A stretch of DNA of 64,000 nucleotides from Dehalococcoidia bacterium (GTDB lineage Bacteria; Chloroflexota; Dehalococcoidia; Lucifugimonadales; Lucifugimonadaceae), in NCBI GenBank assembly GCA_022819585.1, contig JAJEGY010000019.1:1-64000 (forward strand), written 5' to 3'. A program made the position numbers and the translations under genes. Numbering within the stretch: position 1 is the stretch's first letter; each line of letters opens with the position of its first letter. This document shows, piece by piece, positions 16,372 through 25,329 of this stretch. A model generated the notes under the pieces. It saw only the letters and a list, made by a program, of their open reading frames with translations, searched no databases and was not told the origin of the DNA.

Positions 16372-17499
16372 ATGACCAAGATCGAGAAGGTGGAGACGTT
16401 TCTGTGGAGCCGGTGGCTGTTAATCAAGATTCATTCTGAGGATGGGTACGTCGGGATTGGCGAGGGAGGTGTGCATGGATGGCAACGACCGACGAAGACG
16501 ATGATCGAGGTGATGAGCGATTATCTGGTGGGTAAGGACCCGAATTTGATCGAGCATCACTACCAATGGTTGTATCGCTCGTCGCACTTCATGGGTTCGG
16601 TGGTTCAAGGAGCTTTGAGCGCGATCGATATCGCGCTTTGGGACATGAAGGGCAAGCGTTTGGGAGTTCCGATCTATGACTTGATGGGAGGCAAGACGCG
16701 TGACAAGGTGCGGTGTTACATGCACGTTAATGGTGAGACCGGGGAGGAGTTGGCGGAAGATGCGCTCCGTGCCAAAGAGCAAGGATTTACGGCGGTGAGG
16801 TTCACGCCATTTCCGAATGACTATTACCTGCACAAGTCTTACACGGAGTGGGCTGATGAGGCGGTCAGGCGTGTCGGATTCGTTAAGGACGCTGTGGGTT
16901 CGGACGTTGATATATGCGTCGAGATCCATCGACAGATGAACCCCGCGGAGTCGATCTGGTTGGGTCGGCGGTTGGAGCAGTTCAACCCGTTCTTCTATGA
17001 GGACCCGATGCTGCCGGACAGTCCTGCGCGAATGGCGGAGGTGCAGGCGCAATGCAATATTCCGATCGCGACGGGTGAGAGGTTTACGACCATATTTGAG
17101 TATCAGCAGCTGTTGGAGAACGGTGGATGCGCGTACGTGCGTCCTGACCTATGCCTCTGCGGCGGGTTGAGCGGGTGCAAGAAAGTGGCGGCGATGGCGG
17201 AGGCACAGCATGTGAAGGTCATACCTCACAACCCGTTGTCGCCCGTCTCAACTGCCGCTTGTGTTCAGTTGGACGCGTGCATTCCGAACTTTGCGTTGCA
17301 GGAGTACACAGGAGAGTCGGAACCGCCGAAGTCTGAACTCCTCGTAGAGCCGTTGGAGTTGATCGATGGTTATCTGACGGTGCCAGAAGGGCCAGGATTG
17401 GGCGTCGAGTTGAACGAAGAAGCCTTGGCAAACATCGGTGAAGAGCCGAAGGTGTTGAACACGCCGATCGGATTTGATGGATCGGTGCAGGACCGCTAG
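16372..17499 (+). CDS. Enolase superfamily, mandelate racemase-type sugar-acid dehydratase
   Basis: A 375-residue mandelate racemase/muconate lactonizing protein. The capping domain is followed by the (beta/alpha)7-beta barrel, with DICVEIHRQ (first metal ligand), FFYEDPM (second), ATGERF (third) and a late VIPHNPLSPV histidine, the arrangement of RspA/galactonate- and mannonate-type dehydratases that make 2-keto-3-deoxy acids. It is the first of three paralogues in the window. I prefer ATG 16372 (MTKIEKVETF) to the TTG at 16333, because the family begins at this strand and GGGG lies about eight bases upstream. It is divergent from an epimerase gene. Confidence 0.88.
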   Translation: MTKIEKVETFLWSRWLLIKIHSEDGYVGIGEGGVHGWQRPTKTMIEVMSDYLVGKDPNLIEHHYQWLYRSSHFMGSVVQGALSAIDIALWDMKGKRLGVPIYDLMGGKTRDKVRCYMHVNGETGEELAEDALRAKEQGFTAVRFTPFPNDYYLHKSYTEWADEAVRRVGFVKDAVGSDVDICVEIHRQMNPAESIWLGRRLEQFNPFFYEDPMLPDSPARMAEVQAQCNIPIATGERFTTIFEYQQLLENGGCAYVRPDLCLCGGLSGCKKVAAMAEAQHVKVIPHNPLSPVSTAACVQLDACIPNFALQEYTGESEPPKSELLVEPLELIDGYLTVPEGPGLGVELNEEALANIGEEPKVLNTPIGFDGSVQDR

Positions 17500-17522
17500 G
17501 AGAGACACGCCGGGGAATTAGA

Positions 17523-17597
17523 TGGAGCGGGAGACGGGATTCGAACCCGCGACCTTCTGCTTGGGAAGCAGATACTCTACCACTGAGTTACTCCCGC
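17523..17597 (-). tRNA. tRNA-Gly (anticodon CCC)
   Basis: The minus strand folds into a full cloverleaf of 75 bases including an encoded CCA end. The acceptor stem is GCGGGAG/CTCCCGC with U at the discriminator position, as usual for glycine tRNAs. The anticodon arm is TCTGC-TTCCCAA-GCAGA, giving anticodon CCC for GGG codons, and the T arm contains the normal TTCGAAT loop. Confidence 0.97.
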
Positions 17598-17662
17598 TCG
17601 GGTGCGTCGTGGTGATGCAATTATAGCGGTTGGATTTGGGGAGTAAAGGTTGACGGTTCCGG

Positions 17663-18331
17663 TCAGACCGGCCACTCTTCCAGGTCCCATGCCATCTGCC
17701 AGAAGGCGATTTCGTAGCGAGTGCAGGTGATGTAAGCTTCGCGCATGGCTGCCAACTCGGTTGGGCCTGCTTCATCGGCGGCGCGGTCGCAGATGGCACG
17801 CGCTTCTAGGGCTACGGTTTTAGATTCTTCGCTGGCGTAGGTTCGGATCCATTCGGCGTATTGCGGGGCATTCTCCGGCTCGCCTGCATCGGCTAGCATT
17901 TCGCCTACTTGCCAGTAACCCCAGATGCAGGGGACGAGCGCCGCGATGAGTTCGCCGAAGCTGCCTATCTGGCCGACACGGAGAAGGTAGCTGGTGTAGG
18001 AGTAGGTGGTTGGCGCGTGGACAGTTGCTTCCAATTCGTCGGATGATATTCCGATGGATGCGCAGTACGAGCGATGGAGTGCCATTTCGGTGTTGAGAAT
18101 GTAGTCGACCGCACTGGCAAACCAGCTCATTGTGGTTAAGTCAGGTGCCTTGACCGTGCCCATTGCTAAGACACGAGCGTAGTCGACGAGGTAGAGATAG
18201 TCCTGGGTCATGAAGTGCTTGAAGCGCTCGTTTGAGAGAGTGCCATCGCCGATGCCTAGTACGAACGGGTGGCGCATCATCGCTTCGCGCTGTGGTGCCG
18301 ATTCGGCTTCTATGTCATCGCAGAATGTCAT
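17663..18331 (-). CDS. TenA family protein (thiaminase II-like)
   Basis: A 222-residue all-helical heme-oxygenase-fold protein of the TenA/PqqC group: HPFVLGIGDGTLSNERFKHFMTQDYLYLVDYAR near the N-terminus is the strongest match, with CIWGYWQVGE and WIRTYASEE later. TenA hydrolyses aminopyrimidines for thiamine salvage; whether the classical active-site cysteine pair is present I could not settle, so the role may differ. No thi genes or TPP riboswitch lie nearby. I place the start at ATG 18331 (MTFCDDIEAE); the 35 residues further upstream are unlike the family. Confidence 0.8.
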   Translation of the reverse strand: MTFCDDIEAESAPQREAMMRHPFVLGIGDGTLSNERFKHFMTQDYLYLVDYARVLAMGTVKAPDLTTMSWFASAVDYILNTEMALHRSYCASIGISSDELEATVHAPTTYSYTSYLLRVGQIGSFGELIAALVPCIWGYWQVGEMLADAGEPENAPQYAEWIRTYASEESKTVALEARAICDRAADEAGPTELAAMREAYITCTRYEIAFWQMAWDLEEWPV

Positions 18332-18453
18332 GGTTTCAGACTTGCCTTGGTCGAGCCCAGAGTGTTCGTGATTGCGGTTTAAGTGTTTGGGATTTGATTG
18401 TCGCAGATGATGCGCGCTGTATGGTGTGGGTGACACTGGTATCCTCGAAATTG

Positions 18454-19008
18454 ATGGCGGATCAAAAAAAAGGCGCAGGACGCATGGTGTGGCTCGACCT
18501 GGAGATGACGGGCTTGGAAGAGCAGCACGTGATCATCGAGATCGCCACGATCATCACTGATTCGAACTTGGAGATCTTGGCCGAGGGGCCAGATATCGCG
18601 ATCAATCGTTCGGTTGAGGATCTGAACAATATCGATTCGTGGTCGGAGCGCCAACATACCGATTCGGGTCTGATGGACAAGGTTCGGGCTTCGAAGATCG
18701 GAATCAATGAAGCGGAGAGGCAGACGCTAGATTTCGTGGGACGTTGGGTTGGCCGATGGGAAGCGCCGTTGTGTGGGAATTCGATCTGGGTTGACCGGTT
18801 GTTTTTGAAAAGAGAGATGCCGAAGCTGGAGTCGTACCTGCATTACCGAGTGATCGATGTAAGCACTATCAAGGAGTTAGTCGCGCGCTGGTATCCCGAT
18901 GCTGAGGAGCCGCCGTCGAAAGAGAAATCGCATCGCGCTTTGGACGATGTGCTTGAGAGCATCGAGGAGTTGCGATGGTACCGGGAGAAGTATTTCAAGG
19001 CGCCGTAA
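18454..19008 (+). CDS. orn: Oligoribonuclease
   Basis: A DEDDh 3'-5' exonuclease that degrades 2-5-nucleotide RNA fragments, including pGpG. The 184-residue length and the motifs WLDLEMTGLE (ExoI with the first Asp and Glu), the NNIDSWS segment, and HRALDDV near residue 165 (ExoIII His and Asp) match Orn closely. ATG 18454 gives the usual N-terminus; ATG 18484 is an alternative with a GCAGGA upstream. Orn is uncommon in Chloroflexota-type genomes compared with NrnA/NrnB, so its presence is worth noting. It is divergent from the tenA gene. Confidence 0.92.
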   Translation: MADQKKGAGRMVWLDLEMTGLEEQHVIIEIATIITDSNLEILAEGPDIAINRSVEDLNNIDSWSERQHTDSGLMDKVRASKIGINEAERQTLDFVGRWVGRWEAPLCGNSIWVDRLFLKREMPKLESYLHYRVIDVSTIKELVARWYPDAEEPPSKEKSHRALDDVLESIEELRWYREKYFKAP

Positions 19009-19038
19009 TCTCTGCACGGCGGCGGCGCGAAATAGGCC

Positions 19039-20469
19039 CTAACTGAGTAATCGCTCGACTCTGCGTTCTGCTTCGGCGAGTTGCTGATCGGTTTGGCGTC
19101 GTTCGGAGTATCGGTTCAGGGAAGCCAAGATTGTTGAGTGGGGGCGACCGCCCATCAGATTGCCAGTTTCCGTGCTAGTGAGCCCGCATTTCTCTCGGAG
19201 CATATAGATCGCGAGGTCACGGGCAGCGCTTACCGAGCGATTGCCCCTACCGGTTTGGCGGAGTGCGTGCGGGTTGATGTCGAAGACCTCGGCTACCGCT
19301 TCGAATATCTTGTCAGGTGATGGCAGCAACGGAGCGGGGGCGGCTAATCGATCACGCAAAGCTTCGTCGATAGAGGCAATGGTGATGGTTGGTGACGATG
19401 CGGATTGTGCGAATTGACGATTTGGTTTTAGATTGCGATTCGCGTTTACTCGGGCCACACCTCCGATGATCTCCCGGACGCTTCGCGCGAATCTGGATGC
19501 CCAAGCGTCGAAGGTTTCGGTTGGAAGCTCGAGATTGTGTTGGATCAGGTAGTTGCTCAATATCGAGCGTTTCAGGGCCAAGTCAGGGGGTGCGATTTGG
19601 ATCTCTAGTCCGCCGGATAGGCGCGAGGTGATTTCTTCACCAAGTTCCTGCATCGGGTATGCGGTGTTGAAGGTGAAGACTAGTTGCTTTTGGTTTGAGA
19701 TCAGGTGCTCGACGATGGAGAGGAAGAATGTCTGAGTGACGGTTTTTCCGATGAGGCGTTCGATGCCGTCGACTAAGAGAGCGTCGACTCCTCGGTAGCG
19801 GTCTCGGACGGAGACCACGTTGCCGCTACGAGAGGATTTGACGAAGCTGTCGACGAACTCTTCACCAGTTAGGCAGATGACATTCATCTCGTTTTGGCGC
19901 ATCTGGTTGGCAATGGCATTGAGGAGATGAGTCTTACCCTGCCCTGTTTCGGCGGTGATGGTTAAGGGGTTGAATTCGGCGCAGGGATGGTTGGCGACGC
20001 TGAGGGCGGCGTCAATCGCTTTAGCGTTGCAGTCGGAGCGTTCGAACGTGTCGAAGGTGCGGTCAGTGATGGCAGGGAAGAATCGGGCATTTTCGCGAGC
20101 GAGTGCGGCGCGTTGGCGGCTGATGTGGACGTCGGCCCATTGAGAGTAGTCGCCGGCGAGCCCTTCGCGTGCAAGAACATCGCTGCTCATGAAGGCCATC
20201 GTTTCAAGTTGGATCTTGATTTCAGACTCGAAAACCTGATCCGCGAATCGACGCAGGCTACGCATGACTCGTTGGCGAATCCAAGCAGCGATGAAGCCGT
20301 TTTTTACGGTGACGCTGAGGACGCCGTCTTGGAGTGACGTCGCTGCTGTGTCCTTCAGATATGCGTTGAAGTCGGCAGGGTTGCCGATCTGCACCTCGAC
20401 CAAACCGAGAACGGTTTTCCATTTTTTCTGCAAGTCGTAAACGTCGTTGTCAGAAACGGCATCAGGCAC
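19039..20469 (-). CDS. dnaA: Chromosomal replication initiator DnaA (divergent)
   Basis: A 476-residue DnaA-like AAA+ ATPase with all four regions: an N-terminal domain I (WKTVLGLVEV), a linker, the ATPase core and a C-terminal DNA-binding domain. The P-loop is ETGQGKTHL rather than the usual GxxGxGKTHL with leading Gly. Walker B reads LLVDGIERL, with Gly replacing the second acidic residue. The signature helix reads GGRPHSTI instead of GGRDHTTV, so the base-contacting Asp is Pro. The Arg finger region (EEITSRLSGGLE) and RE..GG..R of sensor 2 remain. Start GTG 20469 has AAAGGA six bases upstream. No dnaN or cluster of TTATCCACA boxes is nearby. It could be a functional lineage-specific DnaA or a second copy. 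Confidence 0.85.
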   Translation of the reverse strand: MPDAVSDNDVYDLQKKWKTVLGLVEVQIGNPADFNAYLKDTAATSLQDGVLSVTVKNGFIAAWIRQRVMRSLRRFADQVFESEIKIQLETMAFMSSDVLAREGLAGDYSQWADVHISRQRAALARENARFFPAITDRTFDTFERSDCNAKAIDAALSVANHPCAEFNPLTITAETGQGKTHLLNAIANQMRQNEMNVICLTGEEFVDSFVKSSRSGNVVSVRDRYRGVDALLVDGIERLIGKTVTQTFFLSIVEHLISNQKQLVFTFNTAYPMQELGEEITSRLSGGLEIQIAPPDLALKRSILSNYLIQHNLELPTETFDAWASRFARSVREIIGGVARVNANRNLKPNRQFAQSASSPTITIASIDEALRDRLAAPAPLLPSPDKIFEAVAEVFDINPHALRQTGRGNRSVSAARDLAIYMLREKCGLTSTETGNLMGGRPHSTILASLNRYSERRQTDQQLAEAERRVERLLS

Positions 20470-20551
20470 AGATCGTCCTTTCGTCACAAAGCGCGGAATC
20501 GGCAACACGCAAAGATGTTCGGCACAGCTTCGCGCACAGGCTCTTGTTCGT

Positions 20552-20581
20552 TTTTCGGGCCGCCTCCTCGGAGCCCGAAAA
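20552..20581. other. Hairpin in the dnaA leader
   Basis: TTTTCGGGC (20552-20560) and GCCCGAAAA (20573-20581) form a 9-bp stem with a 12-base loop, within the expected 5' untranslated region of dnaA. No T-run follows on the minus strand, so it is not a terminator; a regulatory or protein-binding role is possible. Confidence 0.5.
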
Positions 20582-20597
20582 TAGCGTCAACATATTT

Positions 20598-20626
20598 AAC
20601 ATACCCAGTCTTGAGGAATCTGGCAA
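20598..20626 (-). promoter_or_regulatory. Probable dnaA promoter
   Basis: On the minus strand TTGCCA (20626-20621) is followed by a 17-base spacer and TATGTT (20603-20598). Transcription would start near 20590 and give a leader of about 120 bases before the GTG of dnaA. The rest of the 20509-20834 gap shows no gene. Confidence 0.5.
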
Positions 20627-20834
20627 CGCAAAAAAGCCATAGATTCCAAGTTTTTTGAACTGAAATTTATTGACTTTTCAGGGCGCGTAATTGGAGTGGC
20701 GGAGAGTATGGCTAGTCGCAAAACTGCTTTGAATCGGTGTCTAGCCTAGCGTGGTAGCATCAAGTGCGATTTCCACGCAGGGACTAGCGACCATCAACGG
20801 ACGCGATGTCCGAAAATGACGAGAATCTGACCAG

Positions 20835-21779
20835 ATGAGAGCGGTATTTTTCGGAACACCAGACTTCGCAATTGCGTCGATTCGCGCTCTTCTGGACGCA
20901 GGTGTGGATGTCCCGCTGGTATGCACAAGACCGGCTCGACGCGCTGGTCGAGGGAGAGTTGAGACGCCGACACCGGTGGCGCGATTTGCGGAAGACGCTG
21001 GCATCGCAGCCATCACTCCTGAGCGGTTGGATCAGGAGGCGGTTGAAAAAGTTCGCTCGGTTGAGGCGGATGTATTTGTTGTTGTGGCGTATGGGAGATT
21101 CATTCCATCTGAGTTGCTGGACGTGCCAAGACTTGGCGTGGTCAATCTGCACCCTTCACTTTTGCCGAGGCATCGAGGACCGAGTCCTGTTGCTACGGCG
21201 ATTTTGGAAGGAGATGAGTTCACTGGAGTGACGGTGATGTTGTTGGATGAGGGGATGGACACGGGGCCGATTCTGTCGCAGTCAGAAACGGTTGAGATCA
21301 CGTTGGACACGCGGTGCGATGAACTGACTGAGAGGTTGTTCGAGATGGGTGCGGAGATGTTACCTGGGACGCTGCGGGAGTTGAGCGAGGGACATTTAGC
21401 GCCAAGGGCTCAGGACGATGAGATGGCTACCGTGACGCGGTTGATTCGGAAGGAGGACGGTGTAGTTGATTGGGATGATTCAGCAGAGCGGATCGTAGGG
21501 ATGAACCGGGCGTTTTGGCCGTGGCCGGGGACTAGCACGACGTGGGATGGGGCGTCGATAAAGCTCGTGGATATTGCGTTGGCGGATGGGGTACGCCCTG
21601 CCGATATGATGGTGCCGGGGGAGGTTTTCAGGAGTGAGGATGATGGTGTTTATGTTTGTGCCGGGTCTGGGTCAGTGATTCGATTGACGATGGTGCAGGC
21701 GGATGGGAGGAGGGCGATGGGAATCGATGAGTTCGTTGTTGGGCGACCGGAGTTTATTGGTTCTGTGCTTGGTGGATAA
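20835..21779 (+). CDS. fmt: Methionyl-tRNA formyltransferase
   Basis: This 314-residue enzyme formylates Met-tRNA for translation initiation. It opens with VFFGTPDFA, and has the formyltransferase signature NLHPSLLPRHRGPSPV (Asn-x-x-His catalytic pair; many relatives read RWRGAAP) and LLDEGMDTGPI with the active-site Asp. The C-terminal OB-like domain (from about residue 205) carries RLIRKEDGVVDW and NRAFWPWPGT. It is divergent from dnaA and begins with a short intergenic region. The amidohydrolase gene follows 41 bases downstream. Confidence 0.94.
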   Translation: MRAVFFGTPDFAIASIRALLDAGVDVPLVCTRPARRAGRGRVETPTPVARFAEDAGIAAITPERLDQEAVEKVRSVEADVFVVVAYGRFIPSELLDVPRLGVVNLHPSLLPRHRGPSPVATAILEGDEFTGVTVMLLDEGMDTGPILSQSETVEITLDTRCDELTERLFEMGAEMLPGTLRELSEGHLAPRAQDDEMATVTRLIRKEDGVVDWDDSAERIVGMNRAFWPWPGTSTTWDGASIKLVDIALADGVRPADMMVPGEVFRSEDDGVYVCAGSGSVIRLTMVQADGRRAMGIDEFVVGRPEFIGSVLGG

Positions 21780-21820
21780 TCGGTGTTGGTATTGCAGGTA
21801 TCGAGTCGAGGGAACGCGGA

Positions 21821-22666
21821 ATGATTATTGATTGCCATGTACATGTCTGGGAACTGCCACCGATTGCGCCGGTTGGACCGACCGCGCCGACTTGGACGGC
21901 GGTAACGGAAGAGGCTGGCCCGACGGAGTTGCTGATTGATGACATGGATGCGAACGGCGTCGATGCTGCGGTGCTGGTGCAGTCGAGCGGGTCTACCTGG
22001 GACAATACTTATGTCGCGGATTCGGCTAACCGGAACCGGGCTAGGTTTCGATCAATTGGATTAGTGGATCCGATGGACTCGGGGAACGTGGAAGTCGCGG
22101 CGCGCTGGATGGATGAGTTCGGGATGTCGGGCTTCAGATTTCATCCGGACTACTACCCCGACCATGTCGTTCTGGATGTTGATCGAAACGGAGGTATGTT
22201 TGAGGCGATTGAGCAGCGTGGCGGGATCTTGAAGATCCACAATCGGGTTGGAAACTTTGGGCAGATGGCGGAGGTGGTCGGGAAGTACGAGGGAATTACT
22301 TGGATTGTTGATCACATGATGTATCCGGAACCTTGGATGGCTACAGATGGTTGGGCGGCCTATCGACCAGTGTTGGAGTTGGCTAAGAATCCGAATGTTG
22401 TGATGATGATTTCTGATGTTCACAACCGATCAGATGAGGGATTTCCTCATGGGGATATGCATGATGTCGTGAAACTGGCGATTGAGGCGTTCGGGATTGA
22501 GCGTTGTATATGGGGCACAGGCTATCCGGGATATTTGAGGGAGAAGAATGGTTGGATTTCGTTGGCGGATGAGTTGCGGCTGGTGCGCGAGGGATTCGAC
22601 TGGCTGACTGAAGAAGAGCAAGGGATGTTGCTCGGAGGTAATGCGAAGGGAATTTACGGGTTTTGA
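21821..22666 (+). CDS. Amidohydrolase 2 (TIM-barrel metal-dependent hydrolase)
   Basis: A 281-residue amidohydrolase-superfamily protein of the decarboxylase/lactonase branch (COG3618-like). The first metal motif IIDCHVHVWE is at residues 2-11; GFRFHPDYYPDH, KIHNRVGNFG, WIVDHMMYPE and GTGYPGYLRE follow at the usual barrel-strand ends. Members hydrolyse sugar-acid lactones (for example L-fuconolactone or 2-pyrone-4,6-dicarboxylate) or decarboxylate aromatic acids. A lactonase role would suit the sugar-acid enzymes in the window, but this is inference. It may be cotranscribed with fmt. Confidence 0.85.
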   Translation: MIIDCHVHVWELPPIAPVGPTAPTWTAVTEEAGPTELLIDDMDANGVDAAVLVQSSGSTWDNTYVADSANRNRARFRSIGLVDPMDSGNVEVAARWMDEFGMSGFRFHPDYYPDHVVLDVDRNGGMFEAIEQRGGILKIHNRVGNFGQMAEVVGKYEGITWIVDHMMYPEPWMATDGWAAYRPVLELAKNPNVVMMISDVHNRSDEGFPHGDMHDVVKLAIEAFGIERCIWGTGYPGYLREKNGWISLADELRLVREGFDWLTEEEQGMLLGGNAKGIYGF

Positions 22667-22679
22667 GAGAGACGGTCGG

Positions 22680-22868
22680 CTAGTGTAAACGCCGGAGTTC
22701 GGACTTGCGGTTTGTCTTTGAGATGCTGCGCTTTTGGTTGTAGGTCTTTTCGAGGTTATCGTCAGTGAAGCGGATGGGATGAGTGATGTTCAGACGTGAG
22801 CGGGACTGGCGGGCGCGGTTGCTGTCCGAGGCGGGAGGAGTTGGGTCAGGTTTTGGGTTGTTAGACAT
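22680..22868 (-). CDS. Small basic hypothetical protein
   Basis: A 62-residue frame that starts five bases after the stop of the PIG-L gene (TAA GCGGA ATG), close enough for translational coupling. The product is hydrophilic and basic, with the first 25 residues rich in Pro/Ser/Asn and the rest rich in Lys/Arg/Ser. I recognise no motif. The coupling is the main support; it could be an RNA-binding or nucleic-acid-associated small protein or a chance frame. Confidence 0.4.
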   Translation of the reverse strand: MSNNPKPDPTPPASDSNRARQSRSRLNITHPIRFTDDNLEKTYNQKRSISKTNRKSELRRLH

Positions 22869-22873
22869 TCCGC

Positions 22874-23650
22874 TTAATCGTCGTCGTCATCATCGTCGGG
22901 ACTGAAGCCCGGGACTAGTTGGAAGCGTTTGAATCCTTCGGCGAATGGCGCGTCGATGTTCTTTCCATTTTCGGATCGCCATCGTCGCATCCATTCGTCG
23001 ACGCGTTCAGGCTGGTCAAGCTGTGAGACGTGACATTTGATTGCGCCGATAGCTTTTTCCACGTCTTCTTCTTCAAGAGGGTTCCAGTGAGTGGATCCTT
23101 CTCCGAACATCATCACCCATACTTCGTGAACCTTCCATGCGTCGAGGCCTTGGGCGAGAAGGCTCTCGTCCCAGAGGTGATCTCTGGCAGAAGGGAATAC
23201 AGCGGAGAGTGCGGCCTCACCCGCGGCGAAGTGATCAGGGTGCCCGATATACTGGGAATGTGACAAGTCGCGTGTCGGATTTGTGGTGATGAGGATGTGG
23301 GTGCGATGTTTCCGTATGACGCGGACGATTTCTCGTCGTAGGCCGATGGTTGGTTCTAGGTACCCGTCGGGAAAGTCGAGGAATTCGACGGATTTAAGAC
23401 CGAGGACGCGTCCGGCGTCTGTTTGTTCTTGTTTACGTATCTGGCTCAGTTGGGTTGCGGTTAAGGAGCGGTCTTCAGTTCCTTTGGAGCCGTCGGTGCA
23501 CATGACGTAGACGACTTCCCATCCGAGACGGGCCCATTTTGCGACGGTGCCCGAGCATCCCCAATCGGCGTCGTCGGGATGTGCGAAGACGACCATCGCC
23601 CGGGAATGCGGTTCTTGTTCGGGTGGGATGTTTTCTACGTCGGTACTCAT
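22874..23650 (-). CDS. PIG-L family deacetylase (LmbE-like)
   Basis: A 258-residue zinc-dependent N-acetylglucosaminyl deacetylase-type protein. The metal motif FAHPDDADWGCSG is at 22-34 with His24, Asp26 and Asp27; the third ligand region is YIGHPDHFAAG, and DGSKGTED and FLDFPDGYLE are typical family segments. Members remove acetyl groups from sugar conjugates (mycothiol, bacillithiol, antibiotic or glycolipid intermediates). The C-terminus ends in seven aspartates, which is unusual. The small basic frame downstream is probably coupled. The substrate is unknown. Confidence 0.86.
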   Translation of the reverse strand: MSTDVENIPPEQEPHSRAMVVFAHPDDADWGCSGTVAKWARLGWEVVYVMCTDGSKGTEDRSLTATQLSQIRKQEQTDAGRVLGLKSVEFLDFPDGYLEPTIGLRREIVRVIRKHRTHILITTNPTRDLSHSQYIGHPDHFAAGEAALSAVFPSARDHLWDESLLAQGLDAWKVHEVWVMMFGEGSTHWNPLEEEDVEKAIGAIKCHVSQLDQPERVDEWMRRWRSENGKNIDAPFAEGFKRFQLVPGFSPDDDDDDD

Positions 23651-23769
23651 AGGTTGGGTTCTAGATCTGTTTCTGTCTTAATCTCGAGTGAATCTAAGTT
23701 TATTTTGACGCCATTGATCCCTCGCCTCGTCTCTCTCCTCATCGGATCGAGCATTGATAACATACGCGC

Positions 23770-25128
23770 ATGGCTAAACAAGGAATTTCTGAATCGGTGC
23801 GTGCTGAGCGGGCACGTTATATGGCTTCGAATGCGGGGTCCGGAGCTAAGCATGAGGAGGCCAAAAGGTGGTTGCCGGGTGGGGATACCAGGAACTCGAT
23901 CTATTGGGGGCCGTTTCCGATTTATGTGTCTAGGGCTGAGGGTTCACGGATTGTCGATATCGATGGAAACGAGCGGGTGGATTTCATCAACAACATGACC
24001 ACGTTGATCTTGGGGCATCGTCATCCAAAAGTGATTGAAGCGTTGAGTCAGCAGTTGGAGCGCGGGGTATCGTATCCTGCACCGACGCCGTTGGTTGTGG
24101 AATGGGGAGAGTTGATGTGTGAGCGTGTGCCGTCGTTGGACAAGGTGCGGTTCGTGAACTCGGGGACGGAGGCGACGTTGAATGCGATCCGGGCGGCACG
24201 GGCCTTCTCGGGAAAGACACTGTTGGCGAAGTGTGAGGGCGCATATCACGGCAATCATGACGCTGTCCAGATCAGTGTGACACCGGATGTGGGCTTGGCA
24301 GGAGAAGCAGAGGAACCGAACTCGGTTTTGATGACCGACGGGATGACGCCGCGGTCGGCAGATGAGATCGTGATTATGCCGTACAACGACCTTGAGAACG
24401 CGGAGCGGATCATCAGGGAGAACGCGGATGATTTGGCGGCTGTGATCGTTGAACCGATCAATGGTCAGTGCGGTATGATGCCGGCGGATCCAGATTTTTT
24501 GGATGGGTTGCGTCGGATCACGTCGGAGCTTGGAATTCTGCTGATATTTGATGAGGTGATTGCCTTTCGTGCATCGCGTGGGGGTGCGCAAGAGTATTAC
24601 GGAGTGACACCGGACTTGACGTGCTTCGGCAAAGTGATCGGCGGCGGGTTGCCGGTAGGGGCGTTTGGCGGTCGAGAAGACATCATGTCGATGTGGGATC
24701 CGAGCGGGCCGGGAGGTCCCCAAGTTTCACATGCTGGGACGTTCAACGGCAATCCGATGACAGCGGCTGCTGGAGTTGCCACATTGCGGGAGTTGACGGT
24801 GGATGTCTACGAGGAGTTGGAGGAGAAGGGAGAATATCTGCGTGAGAAGTTGCGTGACGTGATAGCGGAGATGGAAGCCCCGATGGGAGTTACGGGAGCC
24901 GCGTCGTTGTTCGCGATTCAGGCTACGACCGAAGAAGTGCGAGATTACCGATCGTACGCGACTAACGACGGCGAGTTGTTGGATATGGTCTTCTTCGGAA
25001 TGATGAACGAGGGCTACCTGCTGTCGAGCCGTTGCGCTGGCAACGTCTCAGCCGCGCACAGCTACGAAGAGTTGGATGGCTTCATCGAGGCATTCAAGCG
25101 CGTGTTGGCCCGAACTTGGGAAGCATAG
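23770..25128 (+). CDS. Class III aminotransferase, glutamate-1-semialdehyde aminomutase-like
   Basis: A 452-residue PLP enzyme of the HemL-like branch of class III aminotransferases. NSGTEATLNAIRAAR binds the phosphate, IFDEVIAFR carries the PLP-ring Asp, and CFGKVIGGGLPVGAFGG contains the Schiff-base Lys (about residue 282). It may be the true glutamate-1-semialdehyde 2,1-aminomutase of tetrapyrrole synthesis. Similar paralogues are used as general amino-acid aminotransferases in marine heterotrophs, and no other hem gene is near, so I leave the symbol blank. The ATG at 23770 lacks a Shine-Dalgarno, and TAACAT lies six bases upstream, hinting at a leaderless message. Confidence 0.83.
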   Translation: MAKQGISESVRAERARYMASNAGSGAKHEEAKRWLPGGDTRNSIYWGPFPIYVSRAEGSRIVDIDGNERVDFINNMTTLILGHRHPKVIEALSQQLERGVSYPAPTPLVVEWGELMCERVPSLDKVRFVNSGTEATLNAIRAARAFSGKTLLAKCEGAYHGNHDAVQISVTPDVGLAGEAEEPNSVLMTDGMTPRSADEIVIMPYNDLENAERIIRENADDLAAVIVEPINGQCGMMPADPDFLDGLRRITSELGILLIFDEVIAFRASRGGAQEYYGVTPDLTCFGKVIGGGLPVGAFGGREDIMSMWDPSGPGGPQVSHAGTFNGNPMTAAAGVATLRELTVDVYEELEEKGEYLREKLRDVIAEMEAPMGVTGAASLFAIQATTEEVRDYRSYATNDGELLDMVFFGMMNEGYLLSSRCAGNVSAAHSYEELDGFIEAFKRVLARTWEA

Positions 25129-25329
25129 CGGTTCCAAATCCGTAATGTACGGCCCGCTTAGACAGATGGTTTGGGCGAGGAGTATGTCCGACTCTTGATG
25201 TTGGGTTAGACGAGCGTTAAGAGTTCCAAGCACTACGCGAGGACGAATCGCGGTTATGGTTGATAGTTGCGAACCGCCAAACTTGCGCGATCGCAAAGGC
25301 AACGAACTGATGGAGCGAGGCTAAATTAG

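Noticed and set aside
25129-25329. dif site in the gap next to the aminotransferase gene, near the place where the skew weakens.
   Set aside because: No sequence with the two 11-base XerC/XerD arms was found by eye.
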